Assembly (NCBI GenBank): GCA_050747745.1
Contig: JBOGKM010000040.1
Span: 1 to 64,000, forward strand
From: SCQP01 sp050747745
GTDB lineage: Bacteria > Acidobacteriota > Terriglobia > Terriglobales > SCQP01
Length of the DNA stretch: 64,000 nucleotides
Reading direction: 5' to 3'
The notes under the pieces were generated by a model. The model worked only from the letters and a program-made list of their open reading frames with translations, had not been told where the DNA came from and searched no databases. The translations under genes and the position numbers were made by a program. Positions 42,868 through 52,092 of this stretch are shown in pieces; positions within the stretch are counted from its first letter, which is position 1; each line of letters starts with the position of its first letter.

Positions 42868-43428
42868 ATGGCAATAAACTGGAGCCGGGACGTGGATGCG
42901 GCACTGGCGCAGGCGGCGGAGCAGAAGCGGCCCATGCTGTTGGATTTCAGCGCGGCGCCAGCGTGAGGGGCCTGCGCTCGGCTGGAGGCCGAGTCGTATG
43001 CCGATGCCGCGACGGCGAAGTTCATCGAGGCGAACTTCGTGCCAGTGGAGGCGCATATCAAGGAGCACCCGGGCTGGTTCGGGCGTTTCGAGGCGGTGTG
43101 GACGCCGACGGTACTGCTGCTGGACAGCAAAGGGAAAGAGCGGGTGCGGCTGGAAGGGTATGTGAGCCGCACCGACTTCAACGCCTGGCTGCAAACGGGT
43201 CTGGGGCGCATGGCGTTCGTGCGCAAGCAGTTCGACGAGGCGGAGGGGTGGTACGGGCAGGTCGCCGCGGAGTCATCGCAATTTGCGCCGGAGGCGACCT
43301 ACTGGCGGTCCGTGGCGCACTACAGCGGCACGCACGACCACACGGCGCTGGCGCAGGTGGAAGCCGAGCTGCGGGAGAAATTTCCGGGGAGCGTGTGGGC
43401 GGAAAAAGCGCTACCTTGGCGGCAATAG
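42868..43428 (+). CDS. Thioredoxin-like selenoprotein candidate (UxxC active site, in-frame UGA at 42964-42966)
   Basis: A 186-residue reading frame if the UGA at 42964 is read as selenocysteine. ATG 42868 has a strong AGGAGGG. The N-terminal part WSRDVDAALAQAAEQKRPML then LLDFSAAPA leads to U-G-A-C-ARLEAESYAD, so Sec occupies the first position of the thioredoxin CxxC. The downstream half continues the same fold: FIEANFVPVEAHIKEHPGWF, cis-proline WTPTVLLLDSKGKERVRLEG, then a short helical TPR-like end. A SECIS-like hairpin follows the UGA. If UGA is a stop, a pointless 32-aa peptide and a headless thioredoxin would result. No selA, selB, selD or tRNA-Sec is in the window. The function is probably a thiol-disulfide reductase. 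Confidence 0.8.
42964..42993 (+). promoter_or_regulatory. Bacterial SECIS-like element: UGA plus downstream hairpin
   Basis: After the UGA (42964-42966), CTCGGC (42977-42982) pairs with GCCGAG (42988-42993). The apical loop is UGGAG, with G in its second position, and begins 16 nt after the UGA. This fits the known bacterial SECIS geometry for SelB recognition. Confidence 0.65.
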
Positions 43429-43429
43429 G

Positions 43430-45658
<2,229 letters not shown>

Positions 45659-45697
45659 GATGATTGTCTCGATTCGGTGGAGGCCTTCGAGGCTCTG

Positions 45698-45728
45698 CTT
45701 CGCGCTGCGCACTTCGCGCTGCTGCGCA
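45698..45728. repeat. Imperfect tandem repeat between rpsO and pnp
   Basis: CTTCGCGCTGCGCA (45698-45711) is followed directly by CTTCGCGCTGCTGCGCA (45712-45728), a copy with a 3-nt insertion. Either can fold back on itself (GCGC). It may affect rpsO-pnp read-through or processing. Confidence 0.4.
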
Positions 45729-45746
45729 AGGGGAGCGGCGGAGCCG

Positions 45747-46016
45747 TTACTTGCGCAGTCCCAGCTTCTGGATCAGTGCGCGATAGCGATCCAGGTGCTC
45801 GCGCTTGAGATAGTCGAGCAGGCGGCGACGCTTGCCCACCAGCAGCAGCAGGCCGCGGCGGGAGTGGTGATCCTTAGCGTGGGTTTTGAAGTGCCCGGTG
45901 AGGTATGCGATGCGGTCGGTTAGCAGCGCCACTTGCACTTCCGGAGAACCGGTATCGGTGGGATGGATGCGGTAGGTGCCGACGAGATTAGTCTTGGCTT
46001 CAGATGTGGTCGCCAT
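45747..46016 (-). CDS. rpsO: 30S ribosomal protein S15
   Basis: An 89-aa ribosomal protein that binds 16S rRNA early in 30S assembly. The conserved segments HPTDTGSPEVQVALLTDRIA, LTGHFKTHAKDHHSRRGLLL and GKRRRLLDYLKREHLDRYRA are intact. The upstream AGGAG is a little distant (about 12 nt). S15 often represses its own mRNA, and co-transcription with pnp is common; whether the leader here can form such a structure was not resolved. Confidence 0.97.
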   Translation of the reverse strand: MATTSEAKTNLVGTYRIHPTDTGSPEVQVALLTDRIAYLTGHFKTHAKDHHSRRGLLLLVGKRRRLLDYLKREHLDRYRALIQKLGLRK

Positions 46017-46087
46017 GCGTGAGGCGGGGCTCCTGTTTTTCTCTCATAGGTATAGGAACCATTAATGTACCACAGTTCGCCTGGCGG

Positions 46088-47659
46088 CTAGAGGCCGCCA
46101 CCGCCTCCATTGCCGCTGCCGGGGGCCGGATGCACGATGACGTACTGGCCGCCGGGCTGGATACCGCCGATATAAATGCGCAGCATGATGGGCTGGGTGG
46201 GCGGGAGCTTTTGCAGCTCGCGGGTGACAGCGCCGGCGCTGGGGGTGGGGACGCGGTTCACGCTGGTGATGACTTCGCCGGGCTGAATGAAGCCGCTGTT
46301 GTAGGCAGGCGAGCCGGGCTGGACGTAGGTGATGATCGCGCCCTGAATGCCGCTGGGGATCTGGTTGCGCTCGCGCTGCTGCGGGGTGAGGGTTTCCAAG
46401 CGGACGCCGAGATGGGCGCCGGTGGTGTTGGAAGCGGTATTGGGTCCGTGCGCCGGGGAGACGTGCTCGCCAGGAGGATAGCCCAGGATCGCAGTCAGCG
46501 ACATGGGCCGGCCGTTGCGCAGAATGCCGAGCTTGACCTGATGGCCTGGCGCAACTTCGCCGGTGGCGATTTGCAGTTCGGTGGCGCTGTGGATGGGCTG
46601 GCCGTTGAAGTTGACGATGACGTCACCGTTTTTGAGGCCGGCTTTGGCGCCAGGATCGCCGGAGGTGATGGTGGAAACCAGCGCGCCCTGGGTGTTGGGC
46701 GAAACATGGAAGAAGGGCGCGGTGTCTGGCGTGAGATCTTCGATGTTGATGCCGAGAAAGCCGCGGATGACCTTGCCGTGCTTGATCAGCGCCTCGGTCA
46801 CGGGCTGGGCGATGGCGCTGGGGATGGCGAAGGATTCGCCGCTGAAGCTGCCGGTGGAAGTGAAGATGAAGGCGTTGACGCCAATCACCTGGCCGAGCAC
46901 GTCGACCAGCGGGCCGCCCGAGTTGCCGGGATTGATGGCGGCATCGGTCTGGATGTAGTCGCCGGGCTGGCGCAGGTTGCTGATGGCGCCGGGGGGACGG
47001 CGGTTGAGGCCGCTGATGATGCCGTGGGTCATGGTGAAGTTGAGGCGGAAGGGATTGCCGAAGGCAAATACCAGATCGCCCTGTTGGAGGTGGTTGGAGT
47101 TGCCCCAGGGCAGATTGGAAAGGCCGGTGGCGGGGATTTTGATGACCGCCAGATCGGTGAGCGGATCGGTGCCAACCACCTTGGCCTCGAAGCTGCGCGA
47201 GTCGGTGAGAGTGACGCGGATGTTGGTAGCGTCTTTGACGACGTGGTTGTTGGTGACGATGTAGCCATCAGGGGAGATGACGATGCCGCTGCCGAGGCCC
47301 TGCTCGTAATGGGGACGGCGGGGGAACTGGCCGAAGAACTGCGACAACGGATTGCCGGGCGGAATGCCCTGACCCTGCTCCTCGTCGCTGGCGGATTCGT
47401 GCGCGGTCACCTGCACCGTCACCACGGCCGGCTCGACCCGCTTGGCCAGCTCTTCCTGCTCTTTGGTGAGCTCGGACAAGTCCGGCACCTGGTGGGCGCT
47501 GAGGGCCGGCTCGGTCGAGCGGATGATGCCGGAGAAGGCCGGATCCTGATCGCTGTGGGTGCGATAAAACGCCATGGCACCGACCACGCCGACAATCACG
47601 AGCAGGACGGCGAAGGCGCGGCCGCTCACGTACAGGCCAGAGAAGCGGGACGAAGGCAT
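46088..47659 (-). CDS. DegP/HtrA-type periplasmic serine protease with two PDZ domains
   Basis: A 523-aa Do-like protease anchored by an N-terminal helix (AFAVLLVIVGVVGAMAF). The trypsin-like triad is His in YIVTNNHVV, Asp in DPLTDLAVIKI, and Ser in DAAINPGNSGGPLVDV. Two PDZ domains follow (about 285-375, with RGFLGINIEDLTPDTAPFF; and about 400-505, LGVRLETLTPQQRERNQIPS), then a Gly-rich tail. It degrades or refolds damaged envelope proteins. ATG 47659 has AAGGAG upstream. Confidence 0.93.
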   Translation of the reverse strand: MPSSRFSGLYVSGRAFAVLLVIVGVVGAMAFYRTHSDQDPAFSGIIRSTEPALSAHQVPDLSELTKEQEELAKRVEPAVVTVQVTAHESASDEEQGQGIPPGNPLSQFFGQFPRRPHYEQGLGSGIVISPDGYIVTNNHVVKDATNIRVTLTDSRSFEAKVVGTDPLTDLAVIKIPATGLSNLPWGNSNHLQQGDLVFAFGNPFRLNFTMTHGIISGLNRRPPGAISNLRQPGDYIQTDAAINPGNSGGPLVDVLGQVIGVNAFIFTSTGSFSGESFAIPSAIAQPVTEALIKHGKVIRGFLGINIEDLTPDTAPFFHVSPNTQGALVSTITSGDPGAKAGLKNGDVIVNFNGQPIHSATELQIATGEVAPGHQVKLGILRNGRPMSLTAILGYPPGEHVSPAHGPNTASNTTGAHLGVRLETLTPQQRERNQIPSGIQGAIITYVQPGSPAYNSGFIQPGEVITSVNRVPTPSAGAVTRELQKLPPTQPIMLRIYIGGIQPGGQYVIVHPAPGSGNGGGGGL

Positions 47660-47778
47660 GGCGTGGTTCTCCTTGGACACCGCAGGCCGCGGCGATGCCG
47701 TTGCCGGCGGACTGCACTTCCATATTGGACGCAAAAGACGAAGCTGAAGCGACCCAAAAAGCGCGCCCGGCACTATGC

Positions 47779-47784
47779 TATACT
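47779..47784 (+). promoter_or_regulatory. -10 hexamer TATACT for the infC operon
   Basis: TATACT 40 nt before the infC start codon. A GCGGG-AGAAA-CCCGC hairpin (47794-47808) lies between it and the Shine-Dalgarno. No clear -35 seen. Confidence 0.4.
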
Positions 47785-47824
47785 GAGCCAGCCGCGGGAG
47801 AAACCCGCAGCGCAGGAGAACACT

Positions 47825-48364
47825 ATTCGAGACACCCGACCGCGCCGCATCCCCGAACCCCGAACCCGCATTAATGAACGCGTCCGCGCCCGCGAGGTGC
47901 GGGTGATTGATGAATTGGGCGCCCAGTTGGGGATCATGCCGCCGCAAGAGGCGCTCACGCTGGCACGGCAGCGGACGCTGGATCTGGTAGAAGTTGCTCC
48001 CAGCGCCAACCCGCCAGTCTGCCGGATCATGGATTTCGGCAAATACCAATATCAGATGGAAAAGAAGGCGCGGGAGGCCAAGAAGAATCAGAAAAACATC
48101 GTCATCAAGGAAGTGAAGTTCCGGCCCAATACCGACGACCACGACTACTCGTTCAAGAAAAACAACGTGCTGCGCTTTCTTGAGGAAGGGGACAAGGTCA
48201 AAGCCGTGGTGCAGTTTCGGGGCCGGGAAATTACGCACAAGGAGATTGGCTTTCAGTTGATCGAAAAACTTCTGCAGGAAGTCAGCCCGCAAGCCAACGT
48301 CGAGTTCCGACCGCGGCTGGAAGGCAACTCGCTGACCGCCATTCTGGCCCCCAAGAAAGCCTGA
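47825..48364 (+). CDS. infC: Translation initiation factor IF-3, AUU start codon
   Basis: A 179-aa IF-3: N-domain (INERVRAREVRVIDELGAQL, ALTLARQRTLDLVEVAPSAN, PPVCRIMDFGKYQYQ), lysine-rich linker, and C-domain (KEVKFRPNTDDHDYSFKKNN, VQFRGREITHKEIGFQLIEK). No ATG, GTG or TTG fits the N-terminus. An ATT at 47825 sits 6 nt after AGGAG and is in frame, giving (M)RDTRPRRIPEPRTRINERV. An AUU start for infC is a known autoregulatory device: IF-3 rejects non-canonical starts and so lowers its own synthesis. It heads infC-rpmI-rplT-pheS-pheT. Confidence 0.95.
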   Translation: MRDTRPRRIPEPRTRINERVRAREVRVIDELGAQLGIMPPQEALTLARQRTLDLVEVAPSANPPVCRIMDFGKYQYQMEKKAREAKKNQKNIVIKEVKFRPNTDDHDYSFKKNNVLRFLEEGDKVKAVVQFRGREITHKEIGFQLIEKLLQEVSPQANVEFRPRLEGNSLTAILAPKKA

Positions 48365-48373
48365 AGCAAAATT

Positions 48374-48571
48374 ATGCCGAAGCTGAAATCGCATCGCGGC
48401 GCCGCCAAACGCTTCCGTTCCACCGGAAGCGGCAAGATTGTGCGCGGACATTCGGGCGCGCGCCATATTCTCACCAGCAAGGCACGCAAACGCAAACGCA
48501 AGCTGGACCTGGATACGCTGATCTCACCCGCCGATCAGAGGCGGGTACGGCGGATGATTCCGTACCAGTAA
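48374..48571 (+). CDS. rpmI: 50S ribosomal protein L35
   Basis: A 65-aa basic ribosomal protein: PKLKSHRGAAKRFRSTGSGK, a typical central HSGARHILTSKARKRKRKLD, and a C-terminal RRMIPYQ. It lies 9 nt after infC in the conserved infC-rpmI-rplT order. The upstream sequence has no clear Shine-Dalgarno, so translation may be coupled to infC. Confidence 0.96.
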   Translation: MPKLKSHRGAAKRFRSTGSGKIVRGHSGARHILTSKARKRKRKLDLDTLISPADQRRVRRMIPYQ

Positions 48572-48665
48572 GGTGAACCTAGGGCCCCCGGAAAGTTTGG
48601 GGTGAGCTCAAGCGCCAGAACGGCTCCCATCGTGCCGGAGGGCGCACAGCCGAAAGGATGAAACG
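48572..48665 (+). other. rpmI-rplT spacer, possible L20 leader structure
   Basis: A 94-nt gap with partly complementary GC-rich segments (GGGCCCCCGG, and GGCTCC...GGAGG with AGCC further on). In other phyla L20 or L35-L20 leaders are regulated by L20 binding. Here only local pairing is seen; no model could be tested. AAAGGATG near its end is the rplT Shine-Dalgarno. Confidence 0.25.
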
Positions 48666-49034
48666 ATGCCACGCGTCAAACGAGGAAGCAAGCGGCGCCA
48701 GAAGCGCAAGAAGGTCCTAGGGCTCACCAAGGGCTTTTTCCTCACCAAAAGCAAACTTTATCGTTCGGCCAAGGAGGCCAGCCAGCGTGCGCTGAAGACC
48801 GCCTACAGCGGGCGCAAGCAGCGCAAGCGGCAGTTCCGCGAGCTGTGGATTGTGCGCATCGGGGCGGCGGCGCGGCAGAACGGCATCACCTACAGCCAGT
48901 TCATGCACGGGCTGCAGCTGGCGAAGGTGGAACTGGACCGCAAGGTTCTGGCCGACATTGCGCAAGCCGATGCGGCCGGGTTCGCTCAACTGGTGGAACA
49001 GGCCAAAGCCGCGTTGGCGCAGCCGGCGGCGTAG
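48666..49034 (+). CDS. rplT: 50S ribosomal protein L20
   Basis: A 122-aa ribosomal protein needed for early 50S assembly. The conserved N-terminus (PRVKRGSKRRQKRKKVLGLT), KGFFLTKSKLYRSAKEASQR and RELWIVRIGAAARQNGITYS are present. AAAGGA precedes the ATG. pheS starts 2 nt after its stop. Confidence 0.97.
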   Translation: MPRVKRGSKRRQKRKKVLGLTKGFFLTKSKLYRSAKEASQRALKTAYSGRKQRKRQFRELWIVRIGAAARQNGITYSQFMHGLQLAKVELDRKVLADIAQADAAGFAQLVEQAKAALAQPAA

Positions 49035-49036
49035 CG

Positions 49037-50098
49037 GTGAAGGCAGCGGCCGAACTGGCGAAGCTGGCCTCGACGCCCTGGCCCGAGTTGGGCGTACACA
49101 GTGAAGCCGAGCTGGATGCCGCTCTGCACGCCTTCCATGAAGCTCTGGCGGAGGCCAGCGAGCGTGCGGTCTGGCTGGCGCGCAAGCACGGCCTCATCGG
49201 AGTGCTGAACGATCATTGGCTCAAGCCCGCGCCCCCGGAGTGGAAGCGAGCGCTGGGCGCGCGGCTGAACACGCTGAAGATCACCGTCGAGGCGCATTTT
49301 GCCGCGCAGGCCACGGCGCCGCGGCCGGAGGCGCCGCGCGTGGACGTGACCTTGCCCGGTTTCGCGGCGCAGGCCGCAGCGGCGCATCCGGTGCTGCAGG
49401 TGCGCGATGAAATCATCGCCATATTTCTCGGCTTGGGCTACAGCGTGGCTGAGGGGCCGGAAATTGAGACGCCGTATTACAACTTCGAGGCTCTCAACAT
49501 TCCCGCCGGGCACCCGGCGCGCGAGGAGCAGGACACGCTGTATCTGGAAGGCGGCACGCATCTGCTGCGCACCCACACCTCGCCGGTGCAGATCCACTGC
49601 ATGGAGCAGCAGCGGCCGCCGCTGCGGGTGATCGTGCCCGGCAAGGTGTACCGGCGGGACGCGCCCGACGCGTCGCACTCGCCCAATTTTCATCAGGTGG
49701 AGGGCCTGGCGGTGCAAACCGGGCTGAGCTTTGCCGATCTCAAAGGCACGCTAGAACAGTTCGCGCAAGCATTTTTCGGAGCCGCCGGTCCGCGGGTGGC
49801 CACACGCTTGCGGCCCTCCTACTTTCAGTTCACCGAACCCAGCGCGGAATTGGATGTCGCCTGCATTTTCTGCCACGGCTCCGGCTGCCGCACCTGCAAG
49901 CAGACGGGCTGGATCGAGTTGCTGGGTTGCGGCATGGTGGATCCGGCGGTATTCCGCTTCGTCGGTTACGACGCGGAGCAGGTAAGCGGGTTCGCCTTCG
50001 GCATGGGGCTGGAACGGCTGGCGATGTTGCGCTACGGCATTGATGACATTCAGCGTTTTTACAGCGGCGACGTGCGCTTCCTGGAGCAGTTTCGGTGA
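49037..50098 (+). CDS. pheS: Phenylalanine--tRNA ligase alpha subunit
   Basis: A 353-aa class II synthetase subunit carrying the catalytic site. An N-terminal helical arm (about 1-95) is followed by motif 1 (ALNIPAGHPAREEQDTLYLE), motif 2 (VIVPGKVYRRDAPDASHSPN, FHQVEGLAVQ) and motif 3 (GFAFGMGLERLAMLRYGIDD, IQRFYSGDVRFLEQF). A CxxC-type pair (IFCHGSGCRTC) lies near 278-290. GTG 49037 directly follows the rplT stop. The stop overlaps pheT by 4 nt (GTGA). Confidence 0.96.
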   Translation: MKAAAELAKLASTPWPELGVHSEAELDAALHAFHEALAEASERAVWLARKHGLIGVLNDHWLKPAPPEWKRALGARLNTLKITVEAHFAAQATAPRPEAPRVDVTLPGFAAQAAAAHPVLQVRDEIIAIFLGLGYSVAEGPEIETPYYNFEALNIPAGHPAREEQDTLYLEGGTHLLRTHTSPVQIHCMEQQRPPLRVIVPGKVYRRDAPDASHSPNFHQVEGLAVQTGLSFADLKGTLEQFAQAFFGAAGPRVATRLRPSYFQFTEPSAELDVACIFCHGSGCRTCKQTGWIELLGCGMVDPAVFRFVGYDAEQVSGFAFGMGLERLAMLRYGIDDIQRFYSGDVRFLEQFR

Positions 50099-52053
50099 AG
50101 GTACTGCTGAGCTGGCTGCGCGAACTGGTGGCGGTGGAGAGCAGCGCAGCCGAACTGGCGCAGGCGCTGTCGCTGGCGGGACAGGCGGTGGATGCAGTGG
50201 TGGAAGAGCAGGGGGAGACGCTGCTCGACCTGGACCTGACTTCAAACCGGCCCGACTGCCTCAGCCATTTCGGGCTGGCGCGGGAAATCGCCGCTATCAC
50301 CGGCCAGCCGCTGCGGCCGCCGCCGCGGGCCGGCCTGGCACGGCACCCGGCGGGGGCGCGGGTGCAGATCGAAGCACCGGAAGCGTGTGGCCGCTACGGC
50401 GCGCTGCTGCTGGAGGCAGTGCAAATCGGAGCCACGGCGGAGCTGGTAGCGGCGCGGCTGGAGCGGCTGGGGCAGCGGGCGATTAACAACATTGCCGATG
50501 CCACCAATTACACGCTGTGGGAAATGGGGCACCCCACCCACGCTTTTGACGCCGATCGGTTGCGCGGCGGCCACGTCGTGGTGCGCTGGGCGAGGGCGGG
50601 GGAGATGCTGGTCACGCTAGACGAGGTCAAGCGCACGCTGACGGCCGAGGACCTGGTGATTGCCGATGCCGAGGGGCCGGTGGCGCTGGCGGGCGTGCTG
50701 GGCGGCAAGGAAACGGCGATCGGGCCGCAGACGCGGCGGGTGCTTTTGGAAAGCGCCTGGTTTGATCCGCAGGCGGTGCGGCAGACGGCGCGACGGCACG
50801 GGCTGCACACCGAAGCCAGCCACCGCTTTGAGCGCGGGGCCGATCCGGAGGCAGTGTGGACGGCGGCCGAGCGCATCACCGCGCTGCTGCACGGGCACGC
50901 CAGGCCGGCCGTAGGCGGCATCATTTATAGCGACGGCAACCTGCCGCCACGCAAGCCCATTGCGCTGCGGCCAGAGCGCATCGCGAGCGTGCTGGGCGCG
51001 CCCATCCCCGCGGCGGAATGCCAGCGGAAGCTGACCGCGCTGGGTTGCGAGGCGCACGGCGACGGCGCCTGGGTAGCCCCGAGCTGGCGACCGGATCTCA
51101 GCCGGGAGATTGACCTGATCGAAGAACTGGCGCGGCTGCACGGCTACGACCGCTTCCCTTCCCGTCTGCCCGCGTTTCACGGCAGGGCGCTCCCGCTGCC
51201 GGAGGAAGGTCTGCGCCAGCGCGTGCGCCAGCAGTTGCGCGGCCGCGGCTTCGCCGAAGCCATCTCGCTCAGCTTCGCAGCCGAATCCGAGTGCCGCGCC
51301 TTTGCACCGCAGCGCACGCCCGTGCGGGTGAGCAATCCGCTCAGCGAAGAAGCCGCCATCCTGCGCACCTCCAGCCTGCCGGCCATGCTGCACCTGCTGC
51401 AATACAATGCCCATCGCGAGTTAGAGGCGCGGCTGTTCGAAATGGGCAAGCTGTACGAGCGTGATGCCGCGGGCGAGCCGCGCGAGCGAGCTGTGCTAGC
51501 GCTCGGCGCCTGCGATGGACCGCGAGATTTCCGCGCCTGGCGCGGGGAGGTGGAGGCGGTGCTGGGGCTGTTCGATCGGCCGCCGCTGGAGGCCACTGCC
51601 GCCGGCGGCCTGTTAGACCCCGGCGCCCGCATCGGCGAGTGGGCCTGGCTAGGGCGGCTGCATCCGGAGCTGGCGGCGCAGTGGAAGCTGCCCGACGAGA
51701 CCTGGCTGGCCGAAATCGACCTTGAGCGCGCCCTCAGCGCCGGGGCGCGTCCGGTCGCCTACGCCAGGCCGCCGCGCTTTCCGGCCAGCGTGCGCGATTT
51801 TTCTTTCCTGCTGGAAGAGGGCGTGAGTTGGGCGCAAATCGAACACAGGGTGAATACCCCTCCGATTTCCGACTTGATGGAGCTGCAGCCGGTGGAAGTA
51901 TTTCGCGGCGCCAACCTGGCCGAGGGGCGCTATAGCCTGCTCATTCGCGCCAAGTTCCAGAGCCGGGAGCGAACGCTGCGGGACGAGGAAGTGCAGGCCT
52001 CTGCCGATGAGATCGTGCGCCGCCTTAAAGAGTTGGGAGGAATCCAAAGATAG
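50095..52053 (+). CDS. pheT: Phenylalanine--tRNA ligase beta subunit, short form without the tRNA-binding OB domain
   Basis: A 652-aa subunit, against about 790-800 in E. coli and most bacteria. The N-terminal KVLLSWLRELVAVESSAAEL, AQALSLAGQAVDAVVEEQGE jumps straight to LLDLDLTSNRPDCLSHFGLA (B1), so the roughly 110-residue EMAP/tRNA-bind OB domain normally inserted after residue 40 is absent. B3/B4 editing (NNIADATNYTLWEMGHPTHA, FDADRLRGGHVVVRWA), B5, the catalytic-like B6/B7 and the C-terminal ferredoxin-fold anticodon domain (PPRFPASVRDFSFLLEEGVS) remain. GTG 50095 overlaps pheS by 4 nt. Confidence 0.94.
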   Translation: MKVLLSWLRELVAVESSAAELAQALSLAGQAVDAVVEEQGETLLDLDLTSNRPDCLSHFGLAREIAAITGQPLRPPPRAGLARHPAGARVQIEAPEACGRYGALLLEAVQIGATAELVAARLERLGQRAINNIADATNYTLWEMGHPTHAFDADRLRGGHVVVRWARAGEMLVTLDEVKRTLTAEDLVIADAEGPVALAGVLGGKETAIGPQTRRVLLESAWFDPQAVRQTARRHGLHTEASHRFERGADPEAVWTAAERITALLHGHARPAVGGIIYSDGNLPPRKPIALRPERIASVLGAPIPAAECQRKLTALGCEAHGDGAWVAPSWRPDLSREIDLIEELARLHGYDRFPSRLPAFHGRALPLPEEGLRQRVRQQLRGRGFAEAISLSFAAESECRAFAPQRTPVRVSNPLSEEAAILRTSSLPAMLHLLQYNAHRELEARLFEMGKLYERDAAGEPRERAVLALGACDGPRDFRAWRGEVEAVLGLFDRPPLEATAAGGLLDPGARIGEWAWLGRLHPELAAQWKLPDETWLAEIDLERALSAGARPVAYARPPRFPASVRDFSFLLEEGVSWAQIEHRVNTPPISDLMELQPVEVFRGANLAEGRYSLLIRAKFQSRERTLRDEEVQASADEIVRRLKELGGIQR

Positions 52054-52080
52054 CGGGCGGCGAAGGCGGTCCTACTAGTG

Positions 52081-52086
52081 TAGGAT
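52081..52086 (+). promoter_or_regulatory. -10 hexamer TAGGAT, leaderless-type, for the SurA-like gene
   Basis: TAGGAT ends 6 nt before the ATG at 52093. No Shine-Dalgarno is present. Confidence 0.45.
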
Positions 52087-52092
52087 AGCGGT

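Noticed and set aside
43039..43428. A separate gene starting at GTG 43039 for the second half of the thioredoxin-like protein
   Set aside because: It would lack the active site, and the upstream frame with its strong Shine-Dalgarno would end after 32 codons. Read-through of UGA explains both.
46004..47824. A long plus-strand extension upstream of infC in the same frame
   Set aside because: It is antisense to the DegP-like protease and has no IF-3 features. The ATT at 47825 with AGGAG explains the start.
47660..48466. N-terminal extension of the DegP-like protease frame on the minus strand
   Set aside because: It runs antisense through infC. ATG 47659 has its own Shine-Dalgarno and a membrane anchor just after it.
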